DNA from: Arachnopeziza araneosa
Lineage: Eukaryota; Ascomycota; Leotiomycetes; Helotiales; Arachnopezizaceae
Assembly: GCA_003988855.1 (NCBI GenBank)
Contig: QYAI01000087.1
Location: forward strand, 102,194 to 166,193
Reading direction: 5' to 3'
DNA length: 64,000 nt
Shown piece by piece: positions 21,602 through 32,185 of the stretch. A program made the translations under genes and the position numbers. How positions within the stretch are numbered: the first letter of the stretch is position 1; every line of letters begins with the position of its first letter. The notes beneath the pieces are model-generated. The model was not told the DNA's origin and ran no database searches. It saw only the letters and a program-made list of their open reading frames with translations.

Positions 21602-23072
21602 TCACGTGAATGGATATCCAAGCGCAGTTCGAGGCCAATCCAGCCACTCGTCCCACTTCCCGCCGCCAAGCTCCCTCTCCAACGTCCCAAAGAGATGTTC
21701 TGCCTTCCCTTTGACCCACCACAGCTCTTCCACCCGCTTCAAGAGGACACAATAGACAGCAATCATGACCAAAGCCTGCGGACACCTCTCCTCAACCATC
21801 TCACAGAATCGAGGCGGGATGATGGTGGTCCATAGTAGTGTCGCAAAGCAAGAACTGATGCTGATGTTGGAAGAGAATGAGGATTCGGTGGAAAGAAGAG
21901 AGCTGAGTGTGAATACATAGCGAAGCGAAGATAGCGTCTCATCAAGAACGAGTCGCTCTTCGCTGCACACAATCGACTCTTCTTGATCCCAACACGAAGA
22001 TACGGAGTCGAGTTTCTGTTGGTCTGCTACTTGGTTATCCATCGACATGGAGAGAAGCGGCAATCGTATTCGTTTCCAAGGCTCAACTAGATCTCTCAAC
22101 TCCCCTCTCTCAATCCAGTGCAGCGCCGACTTGAGAAGCTCAACCCCTCCTCGATGAAGCTTGTACCATGGAACCTGGCTTTTCTTGCCGTCGTCAGTCA
22201 CGGGAAAGAAAAGGTTGGCGCCTTGCTCCCCTGGCATGGTCCATGCGTGCAGAGCCAGCTGTAAGGCACAGGCACAGCACGCATCCGAGTTCTCCGGCGT
22301 GAGATTTTGAATCTCGATGCGAAATCTGGAGAGGCATTTCACGTGATGCAGTGTTGCGATGTGAGTGTATTTCTGGTTTCGAGTTGGGTTGTTCGTGTGA
22401 AGAAAGGTGAGGTGGAGTGCGGAGAGGGAGAGGAGTGATGAAAGAAGAAATGGATGTTGGAAAGCTTGGGTGACGACTGAGGTCCGCCAAATGCTTGTCC
22501 CTGTCATGTGAGCACCTAGGATCTCGTGGCTGGTCGTCGTAGTGTAGAAGTGGAGGAGTTCCAGGTCCAGAGTGTTGAACTGAAGAGGAAGACTAGACAG
22601 TGCCTTGGTGGGAGTTGGTGACTTGGGCAGTGATGAAGGACTGTCAAAGCCTACTGAAGATCGAGCTTGCTGGGTGCCGTCTATTTGTTGCGGCCGTGAC
22701 CGAGAGGGCAGAGGAATGTACTGTCGGAAAGAGCAGGACAACCGTCGTCGTTGGCAATTACCGCAAGAAGGTATTGCTTCATCGCACTTGAGGGTATTCG
22801 TTAGAGTCTACTTCTTGGTCCTTGGCCATTCCAGCAATTCCAAAAATAAACACAAACTGGGAGACCGGCAGTTTCCTTTGCAAGATGAAAAGAAACCAAG
22901 AATAGAGGGGCATATGAAAACGAGGCGGAGATTGAGTGGGCGGTTGATATAGGCCAAGAGCCTAAACCCCACCAAAGACAACGAACGAAAATCCCATGCG
23001 TACCTTGACCTTTCTCTGCTTGCACTGCAGACAGCCCCTTCGGCTCCGCGGGTGACGCCCTGGTGTCGGCAT
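21602..23072 (-). CDS. Zn(2)-C6 fungal transcription factor
   Basis: Exon 1 (23004-23072) and exon 2 (22786 down to 21602) are joined across a 217-nt intron, giving 417 residues. The splice restores a textbook binuclear zinc cluster at residues 14-41: CLQCKQRKVKC (CX2CX6C) then CGNCQRRRLSC (CX2CX6C), with DEAIPS between. The rest follows the Upc2-like layout of fungal regulators: LELLHFYTTTTSHEI, VVTQAFQHPFLLSSLLSLSA and LHHVKCLSRFRIEI. It is a nuclear DNA-binding activator or repressor with unknown targets. The start ATG at 23072 leaves 13 residues before the first Cys. It is codirectional with the CFEM receptor gene downstream. Confidence 0.9.
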
Positions 23073-23734
23073 CTCGCACTCAGCCACTCAAGTGTCCAGA
23101 GAGCCAAGAATGGCGACTCTTGCATGCGTCGTGAGTAGAGGAGTCCAAGTACGGTGGGGAAGGCTGAGGGAGAGATGGCTGGGAGTGCAGAAGCTTGAAA
23201 CTCGTCGTGTCGTCGTTGTTGATAGAGGCATAATCGCAGAACCAATCGCTTTGCAGAGTAGCCGAAATATCCTGGCTGGGGTGGGTCTGCGCGAGATGCC
23301 TGCTGTGGCCATCAGTTGATGTTGCGTGGATTGCCAGTTGTGTGGAAGTATATATAAACCTGCTTGAAAGAAACCTCTAAGTAATATACGCCTCATAAAA
23401 TGATTTGAAACAAGAACATCGTATTTTCTCTACAAAGTCACAAGTAAAGATCTAAATCTCGCTTTCCTCTCTCAACCAAATCACCGCCCCTCCTCAGTTT
23501 GGCTCTCCACCGTTCGACCCACAACCAAGGTTTTTTAAAATCACCCTTCGCTTTTACACCATCTTCCTCTTGCGTCTCCAATACCAGAGTCTCAAATCCC
23601 GTCGAATTCCTTCTCACATTTGATACTTTCGTCACACTTTCTCTCTCTAACTCTTTTCCCTCTTCGACAAGCCTTGACCGCCACTCATCCTCAGACTTGC
23701 AATTGTCCGCAGACCCCCTGCCGCCCGAGCGTGG
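23073..23734. other. Intergenic; regulator promoter and 3' flank of next gene
   Basis: No gene is recognised. The left half is the promoter side of the Zn2Cys6 gene. The right half is the 3' flank of the large disordered-protein gene, with polypyrimidine tracts. Confidence 0.5.
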
Positions 23735-26700
23735 TCAGTTACTCTCGCCATCATATCCGCCTCTACCGCCCCGCTCTCTTCCACCCAAACCTCCACTCCC
23801 ACCTCTTAACAATGGTTGCCCCTCTGGTGCTCTCCGATTCGGGTTATAGATACTCTCTTCAAGCCCACCCGAACCCCCCCACCTTCCCAGTCCACCCAAA
23901 AAAGAACCTCGAGGGGATTGGCTGCTCCTACGCATGTCCCTGTCTTTTGCTGGTGGAGGTGGTGCTGTCGGTAATGTGTAGACCGGACTTGGAGCACGAC
24001 CATCTTGGTCAAGTGATTTAGGTATGAGTTCTGGTTCTTCACCATCTCTGGCCTCATCGTATGGTGAGATAGGGGGTTTGCTATCGTAAAATCCGTTTTG
24101 AGTTTTGGTACTTGGTGATGGAGATGCAGAGGAAGTATAGAAGAGGCCGGACAATGGGCGAGGCGATGAGGTGCGAGCGTGTGAGATCTGATGCGCTGTA
24201 GCTCCTGGAGATTCAAATAGCTGTCGAGTCTTTTGGAAGAAGGAGGTTGTGGCTGGATTGATTGGCGAGGAGACTGATGTACGACGATTGTTTGTTGAGC
24301 GGCGGGGGAGGCGGGTTGGAGATTCTGCACTTGGTGTTACTGACCGTGGGCTATCCCGAGGTGGAAGTACTGGTGATTCATTCTCTCGAGTTGGCGGAGG
24401 AGAGTTCTCGGTCACCAGACGGCTTAAACGTCTAGGCGGAGGTCGCTTTGAATCTTCAACGCGTAGTGTGACGATAGGAGCTTTATCTTGGGGTTTTAAA
24501 TTAAGCTCGCTAGCCTTTGGTGTCACATAACTTGGATACAATTGAGGGTTGTAGGGGTCGAAATCTCCAGAAGCCGGCAACACCTCCGACTTGAGCTCGC
24601 GAGGCTCTTCTCGTGGATCAAGAGATCGTTCTGGACTTTGCCAAGACGAAGATATCGCAGGTTCGTCTCCCGGAAGTTCTTGAAATGGTGATGATGGTGC
24701 TTCGGATGGACTTGAGGGCGTAGAATGACCATCAGAATGAGCATATGGTGGAGCGCTATCAGTAGTAGCTGAGCGACTGCGCTGTCCTAAATCAGGTTGA
24801 TGATCGTAACTTTCGAAGAATGGTGTTGGCTCATCACTTAAACCGCGAGAGTGACCCGAGGATTCAGAAAAAGATTGAAAGTCCTCATTATCGTCACCGC
24901 CAGACGTGATTTCAGATTTAGTAGAGTTTGGAGATCGAATTATTTCTTTAGCCACGGTATCTTGAATTGTGTTTTCAATGGATTCCCTAGGCTCAGTTGT
25001 CGGTGTCTGTTCTACATTCTTACTTGCTGCAGCTCTTTCAGCGGCGTTCTTTCGCAAATGAGCCCATCTACTCTGAATCGGAGAAGATTGGATAGGACTC
25101 TCAGCCGGTGGCTCGTGCTGAAGAGCCTTTTGGGGTGGAATTTGCGGTGCTGGGGTTTCGTTGAAGTGAAATGAGCCGTTTTGTCTTGGTTGTGGAGTAT
25201 GCTCGTCCTCTCCGACCTCATCTTCATCTTCACCATCAGAATCGAATAGATCATCGGAATTAGCCCCAGTGACGTGCGACTCAGCAGTGTGCTGTTTTAG
25301 CAGCTCGTCAGGGAGTTGCTGGGGATATTGTGTTGACAATTGGTGTTGAGGCTCTTGTTCACTGATTGTCCAAGGGGTAAACGTTGCTGTCGTGGGTGTA
25401 GTGACGTGATCGTCATTGCTAAAAGCATCCATCCCGGAAGTAGTTGGGCTGGTCTCATTTGGGTGCAGCTTTGCCAGAATTGCGTTCTCACCTTCTTCGA
25501 GATGGGACTTTTGCACTGGATAATTCATGACATCAAAATCAGGTGGAAGGTAGATGCTCTTGGTACTCGTATCCAGAGAGTCCAAATCTTTAAACTGTAC
25601 TTTCTTGGTCGGAGTGCTGCTGTCTCTTTGAGGAGATGATTGTGTTTTGAGGATAGTTTTTTCAGGAGTTGCCCTGCCAGATTTTGTATCTACTGGTGAC
25701 GGGGAATGATTAGACTCAACATTATTTCCGTGCATAATCTGCTCAGATGTGTCCAGTGTAGGACCATGGCTCAACTTTGTGTCAGGACGTTCTTCATCTA
25801 GACCATGATGAACGTCGATATCGGAAGGATGATCATCAACTGTCTCGTCCTCGGAACTAGCCAAATTTACGTTTGGCTGGTTGATATTGGATGATCCGAG
25901 AGTCCTTGGCTGTGTTTCGGCTGAGCTGTGATTTGCAAGAGAGGTATCGTCGGATTCCTCCGGTATCACTTGACTCTCTGTTACCAGATCTGCCTTTCCA
26001 TCTAGCAGCGCTTCAACATTTACAGGACTAACAATATTCACAGGCTCAATTTCTTCTTCAGGCGTGGAAGGTTCAAAGGCCGCATATATTGGTGAATGAA
26101 TATCGTCGTCGGAGTTGTTGCCAGATATGCCACCATAACCATGCATTGCAGCAAGATCTCGATTAATTGTCCTACGATATTGTTTCCGTGACATATTTTG
26201 AGATTCGGAGCTTTCAACTACTGTTCTTGATGGATCTTCCGTTGATTTATCTTCTAATTGTCGAGATTCCGTAGGGGAAGGTTCAAAGCTTGTGTCGGTG
26301 TCGACTTTGGAGCTTAGGGTTGATTCCAGATCTTTATTCAACGGCTGATCTTTTATAAACATATTTTGCGTGTTTGAGGCATCAAATGTGGGGTTGTTAT
26401 TTGAATGTTCAAGATCATTACTAGAACTTTCTTCCAAGTTCATGTCTGGTTCCAAATGTGAGGTGCTCTTTTCATCGGGCTGAATCTGAGACACATAGTG
26501 CCCATTTGCATCATGTTCTCGCTCTGCGCTAGTCTGTTCCGAATGAGGTAGGGAATCCTTTGTTAGAGGATTCCTTGACGCAGTAATATGCTCCTTCTGT
26601 ATATCCCCAACAGTTTCCTCTAGTTTCTCAAGAGAAAGCTTATCCTGGACCAGGAAGTCTTGTTCTAAGCGTTGAGATGGATCCGCTGGAACGATAACAG

Positions 26701-28662
26701 AAGTGAATTGTAGATTCTTCTCTGCACTCGGAGTAGGTGTAGGTAATGGGACTTCTTCTGGATTTATTACTTCCTCAGACATGTTTCCGTTAGTTTCTGG
26801 GATTTGGTAGTCCGAGACGTGATTAAATTCTCCAACTTTCCGCTGGGGTAGCTCTGGATACAGCTTGCTCGGTTTCTCTTCGTGAATATCTACTTCATCC
26901 GAGGTTACATGGTTCTCGTGATCTAGGTGCGTTATGGGTATTTCTTGTGGAGACAGTACTTCATGCGGAATGGATTGCAGGATATGGCCTGAATCTGGAA
27001 GAGCGGGAGGTTCTGCCGTTTCATTTACTGAGCTTTCGAAAGAAGGAGAAGCCTTGGCTAACAGAGCAGGAGACTTTGTATGCTCCTGGTTCAAAGAACT
27101 ATGCTTATGTATCTCTGATTCTATACCATCAACTGAAGCCAAGGCCTCATTTCGCTCTCCATCTTCATGTGTTGTGCCATTTGAAAGATCTTTGCTCGAC
27201 TCAACTCTCGGCAGCGACGGAGCTCCACCCATAATCTGTTCGCTTGGGGAGCTGTGCTCTTCTTCATCTTCAGAACCTGGGTCCTGAGAAGGCTCAACAT
27301 CAACCTGCCATAGCTGTTCAACCGTGGGCTCACGATTATGATTGTTTCCCTTCTCAACCTCAACACTAGCGTCATCTTCAGTATTTGAGAGCTTTGGAGT
27401 TTCTTCAGGATGATCGATAGGAGATAGCTCAACGGGATGAGCGGATTCAGAGGTAGTTGCGACTTCGGCTGGAATTTCAGGCGTCAAAATCTTCTCTGGG
27501 AGGGTTGTAGTCTGTGGGCTCGAAGACTCGGTTGCAAGGTCTCTCGTCTGCTCTGTAGGCGCTGCGTACGTATTTGCGGCGATTTCATTGATTTGTACGG
27601 GCTCAGAAACGGGATCAGCAGCTTCGACCTTGGTTTTAGAATTAGGTATTTGGCCAGAGGTTTCGGATAAACTCCCCAATTTCTGCTCTTGAGTACTGGC
27701 AGGCTCCGTTGTTGCTTCCGTATTATCTTCTTCCACCTGAGCATCGCTATGGGGCTCTGATTTGACTTGTTCAGCAGGAGCAGCCTGTGAAGTATTGTCA
27801 ATCACATACGCGGTATTGACATTATGCTTATCCAAGCTAGCAGTAATGTCTGCATCCTTAGCATCTTTTTGAAATTGATGATCATCCAACGCTGGTGGCA
27901 CAAGTGTTGGATGATTCGTTGGTTTCTCAACATCAGATTCTGTGTAACTTCTTTCCTTCGATATTCCTATCACATTGGGTCCATCATCACTCAAATGTCC
28001 TGTTGTCTTTGCTCGACTTCGAAAATTGATCTTTGGGATGATAGAAGGTGCATATAATGCCTTTTCAATTTGCGCATTTATAGCCTGCCAAACGAGTTAG
28101 TGCGCAAATCTCCAACAAAAGTAGAACATACTTTTCTATTCTCGTCCAGCTCGCGCAGAGCTTTCTTGCCTTCCTCTACCTTCTTCTCCATCTCATCTTC
28201 CAGCTGCTCCAACTTAGCTTCGATCGTGTCTTGGAGATTTCGCTCCTGCATGTCACGTTGATTTTCCTGCTGGCGTTCTTCCTCTGCCTTGACCATTTCC
28301 CATTCCTTCTGTTGTTCCTCAAACCTCCTCTTCCTCTCCGCATCTTCCTTAGCTCTCTTCGCCATCAATTCTTCATATTCTCGCTGTCTCTCCTTATCTA
28401 ACTCTTCTTCTTCGATTCTTCTCTTCTCCACCAACTGTTGTGCTTCCTCCCCCCTCTGTATCCTCAAGGACTTCAGTATATCTTCATATCCCTTTCGTAG
28501 ATCATTCACTCTCGTCTCCCGCTCCCGTGCCAAGCGATCAAGTTCCACATCATGAGAGGTAGTGTCCGAGAGCGATTGAATCGTCTGATGTATGCTATCG
28601 ATATTCGAATGCAATCTCTTCACCAGATCCGCCACGGAAGCTTGGGTTTCCATGTTGTACAT
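23735..28662 (-). CDS. Large coiled-coil and intrinsically disordered protein, function unknown
   Basis: Exon 1 (28132-28662) and exon 2 (23735-28084), joined across a 47-nt intron, encode about 1626 residues. The first 180 residues open METQASVADLVKRLHSNIDS and form a highly charged coiled coil rich in Glu, Lys, Arg and Gln. The rest is almost entirely Ser/Pro/Glu/Thr-rich with no hydrophobic core, so it is predicted disordered. Conserved-looking islands are INFRSRAKTTGHLSDDGPN near the join, SRWAHLRKNAAERAAASKN, and DFDPYNPQLYPSYVTPKASE near the end. Many SP and TP sites suggest phospho-regulation. The C-terminal tail is Gly/Arg-rich. The architecture suggests a cytoskeletal, polarity or membrane-contact scaffold, but I do not recognise a named family. 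Confidence 0.8.
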
Positions 28663-29796
28663 CTATCTTGGCGAGCCAGCAAATCCGTTTCCAACTTTTA
28701 GGAAGTCGTTTCACTTATACCCAAGTCCTTCCCTCCATGCAGTATCTCGATCCGTAAAGAAAAAAACAGACAGACAACAGTGTGAAGAAAAGAGAAAGAA
28801 GTATCTTCTTAATCAAAGGAAATGAAAGGAATAAACTTAACAGAAGGAGAAGCATCAATTGGTAAGTTGCCACCTACCCTATCCCGAACATCATACTTTC
28901 AGGCCGGTATATCAAACCAGTGGTGAAGCTAGGTTCGACATGCATGATTGAACTTGTTTCGCGAGTCGGGGTATTTATGCCTCTGATTTTGGCAATTGTC
29001 ATATTACTCGTCTGCAACCGCCAGCGATAATTTATAGGGAACCAGTGCGACAATTAGATGCAACTTTCGTAGTATGCCTCGAGCAGGTTGTGTGGTGTTC
29101 AGAAGCTTAAAGCTAGGTTAATATTTGTCGAATGGAAAAAGGTCAAAGGCGATCCTTGCGCCAAAGTAGATCGTCGCACGTCAATCATGCAGGGGCGTTA
29201 GGAGTTCCTCCGTCAAAACCGCCTATATGAGATGATAATATAGGATGGGCCTTTGTAACAGGAGAGAGGATGAAGCTTGTCGTGTGTCGAAGGTCTGAGC
29301 AGGAAGCTGACTAAGGATTTCGTTAGCCAATCATGGCCGTCTGCTCAGGGGTATCAAATTTGCAGCTTTCCAGCTTAAGCACACAACCCTTTCAAACCTA
29401 TCTTTCATATCTTACCTCTTGGCATCAAGAAGAGAGCTGGCTCATTTGATCTCCAAAGATTATTTCTAGCTGTTCACCCCACTTCCATGTTGTTATCTGC
29501 AACCTCGCTGTTGATTTAGTGTCTCTTGAGCCTTTCCAAGTACTTTGGCTTCTTCAGCATGTATAAGCGCGGTGCCACCAGCAAACATTCAACCATCTCT
29601 CAAGGCAAATGATTATGTCCCAAGCATTCATGCGAAATGCTCATCCACAAGTGGAAATGGATCTCAAAGACCTTTTTATGCTCTGCGTTTTATGTTTGTC
29701 ATTTTCATTCACAGCAGGCAAAACCCACCCTGAAAGTCATCCAAATGCATTCTGTCTATAGAAAGGGTATATAACAGCTCATCCTCCCACCGTTTA
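28663..29796. other. 1.1-kb intergenic region, no gene recognised
   Basis: This region contains the promoter of the large coiled-coil gene and the 3' flank of the GT4 gene. Short frames such as the one at 29545-29733 have no recognisable features. Confidence 0.55.
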
Positions 29797-31296
29797 TTAT
29801 GCAGACGCGCCACGGAAGAAATTAAAGAATCGAGGGACTCTCGCTCTCGTAAGCAAAGAAACTTGAACTAGGACCCAAGTTGCCACCAACCCACCCCACA
29901 CGCCCACAATGATTCCAATACTTCCCATCAACCCAGCATCCACAAGAATCGAAGTAACGAAACCCCGTAGTTCGGGATGAAGGAGAAGCCAGCTGTAGAT
30001 GGGAATGGAGATATTTGGCATGACATCCTGTGCTGGATGCTTGTCACCCAGCGCTTCAGCGAGCTTCCAGGCGACTTGGTTGTTGATCCTTTCCCACGTT
30101 GCTTCTTCTGCCATTCGCCTCGATTCAATCCTCATCTCATCTCGCAGTAAGTTGTCCGTTCCTAATTTCACGATCTTTTCCACGAATCCCTCCATATCGT
30201 TTGGCGCGATCAAGTATCCAGACTTCTCATCTGCTACAATCTCACTTGGACCACCTTCGTCACGTGCGATGACTGGAACACCACTGGCCATCGATTCCAG
30301 CACAACCAATCCGAAAGTCTCAGTGATGGAGCAATGCAAGAACACATCACCCGCTGCATATGCTCTGGCCAAGTCTTCACCCTTCAACATTCCGGTGAAA
30401 TGGACCTCCTCCTTCACATCGACAAACATGTCTTGGATATCCTGCTCGACTTGCTGACTCCGGTTACCACCAACGATCAGGAGCTTGAAGGGAAAGTTCA
30501 TGGCATCCAACTTCTTGGCAACTTCAGCAAGAAACTCGAAGCCTTTTTCTGGTGCCAGCCTGCACACGGAGACCAAGATGAGCTCGCCATTAGGTGCGAG
30601 TTTCTTTCGGTAGTCATCTGATCGTTTCGATGGGTGAAAATTGTCGCAATTCACACCTCTACGGAGATTTACCATCTTTTCTCCCGGAACACCTGCCTTT
30701 TCGAGATATTTCCGGACGAAGAGAGACGGATAAAAGACGGTTCGAACTGAAGGGTGACGGAATAGATATCCTTGGACTGAACGGAACACCCATACTGCCC
30801 AGTCGTCCAGTGGAGACGGAAAGAGAATCTCGCAGTAGCCAGAGAGATCGGTTTGAAAGTTCAACAGGACTGGGACTGGATCCTGCTGTTGTCGAAGTTG
30901 AAGAAGGACTTGGAATCCTAGACTTGCAGGACTAGCCAAATATATGAGATCTGGTGGCGCTCCAAAGGTCCGATCGTATAAGGCCGAAAGTCGAACGGGG
31001 TACACAACGGAGAGTTCGGGGTTGTATGGTAAAGGATATCCTGTGAGACGGACCTCGATCTCGCTGCTTTGCGAAGTTGAGACGGTACTGCCCTCCGACC
31101 CAGTGCTTATTTCGGGAGCTACAACGGCCACAATAACTCCTTGACTTCGGAGATAGGTGACCAGATTCAACGTCGTCTTGCTCACACCATTCACCGGGCC
31201 AAACGACTCGGTCGCAAGAAGTACTCGTTTTCCTCTCAGACTCTCTGGAAATCGTAGGCCGTCGCTGGCCGTCTCCGGGCTTGCTAATGAAGTCAT
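29797..31296 (-). CDS. Family 4 glycosyltransferase with C-terminal membrane segment
   Basis: This GT-B-fold retaining glycosyltransferase has about 500 residues if the ATG at 31296 is used. The frame stays open to an ATG at 31623, but the extra N-terminus looks non-coding. The acceptor side starts KRVLLATESFGPVNGVSKTT (glycine-rich loop). The donor side has VNLRRGVNCDNFHP, LVSVCRLAPEKGFEFLAEVA and SGVPVIARDEGGPSEIV. The EX7E nucleotide-sugar motif is ETFGLVVLE. The C-terminus adds a hydrophobic helix (SIGIIVGVWGGLVATWVLV), suggesting membrane attachment and a lipid or membrane glycan acceptor. The layout recalls SQD2-type and bacterial glycolipid synthases. It is divergent from a UDP-glucose dehydrogenase gene, so UDP-glucuronate is an attractive but unproven donor. 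Confidence 0.87.
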   Translation of the reverse strand: MTSLASPETASDGLRFPESLRGKRVLLATESFGPVNGVSKTTLNLVTYLRSQGVIVAVVAPEISTGSEGSTVSTSQSSEIEVRLTGYPLPYNPELSVVYPVRLSALYDRTFGAPPDLIYLASPASLGFQVLLQLRQQQDPVPVLLNFQTDLSGYCEILFPSPLDDWAVWVFRSVQGYLFRHPSVRTVFYPSLFVRKYLEKAGVPGEKMVNLRRGVNCDNFHPSKRSDDYRKKLAPNGELILVSVCRLAPEKGFEFLAEVAKKLDAMNFPFKLLIVGGNRSQQVEQDIQDMFVDVKEEVHFTGMLKGEDLARAYAAGDVFLHCSITETFGLVVLESMASGVPVIARDEGGPSEIVADEKSGYLIAPNDMEGFVEKIVKLGTDNLLRDEMRIESRRMAEEATWERINNQVAWKLAEALGDKHPAQDVMPNISIPIYSWLLLHPELRGFVTSILVDAGLMGSIGIIVGVWGGLVATWVLVQVSLLTRARVPRFFNFFRGASA

Positions 31297-32185
31297 CGTT
31301 GTGAGACGGGGAGAAAAAAGCAGCACGCCGCTATGGACGATAACGGCGATAAGCACGACTTTATTCTGTCGTCGCCGTCCAACATAATCCTGATCACTCT
31401 GCACCTGATCCAAAGAGCCTGACGATATCATCCGCGACTCAGCCCCTCCTCGACAGTCACTGTACCAGGCGATATGCTGAACGCCGTCTCGTTTTCCAAA
31501 TCGGCGTGTGATTGGCAGCCTGACGGACCCTGATTCCCAACCAGCGACGCTCCATGGATGACCCCTCGCCCACGTGCGCAAATCAATGGACGCAAGGCTG
31601 ACGACCAACCCCACCACCATCACACCTCACTAAATAAATGCCCTCGTCGACACCCTTCGCTCACATCACCAAGGCTGTTCAACGAGAGCAAACGACCACC
31701 AACGGCGACGACGAGTCACTTTCTCACCACCAACGTGTATCGATCAACTGATGCTGGTTGGGTGTGTTGCCTGTAACCAGGCCCCAGATCTGGGTGCATC
31801 TCGGCCCTGTGATGCCCTGTGATGCCCTGAATCAACGCGTTAGCGTGATGAGTATCATTCCAAAATGCCTTCGGTGGCAGTGAAAGTCAGTCGCGGCTGC
31901 CGCAATCGGATCTTGCCCTCGTGAACCTTTTTCTTTCTATTTCGGATTTTCCTCCTTCGTTACTACTTGATCATTCTTTCTGCATCTGTTACTTCTGTGC
32001 TCCGCGGCCTGATCTTACAATCCACATCACCACTTCTACCATTGGGGATCCCCAGAAATGATATAACCGGCTGCAATTCTGTTGTGAAACTAATCCCTGG
32101 AACTTGCCACCAACCATCTCAACATTCTCAGATTGGTTGTAGGTCAGCAGTGGAATGCTGCTGATACCTTTTCACTGATAGCAGA
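31297..32185. other. Shared promoter region of GT4 and UDP-glucose dehydrogenase genes
   Basis: This region of about 890 bases lies between two divergent genes. The left 330 bases are an open upstream extension of the GT4 frame and could be 5' leader or extra coding. A tandem copy of a TGTGATGCCC-type 11-mer occurs near 31806-31830. Confidence 0.5.

Noticed and set aside
20995..21785. Overlapping minus-strand frames between the CFEM receptor and the Zn2Cys6 gene
   Set aside because: They lie in different frames, have no conserved segments and have only chance-like composition.
31296..31623. In-frame N-terminal extension of the GT4 glycosyltransferase
   Set aside because: The extra 109 codons lack a signal anchor at the start and do not resemble the family. 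The Met at 31296 directly precedes the conserved catalytic domain, though the extension cannot be excluded.
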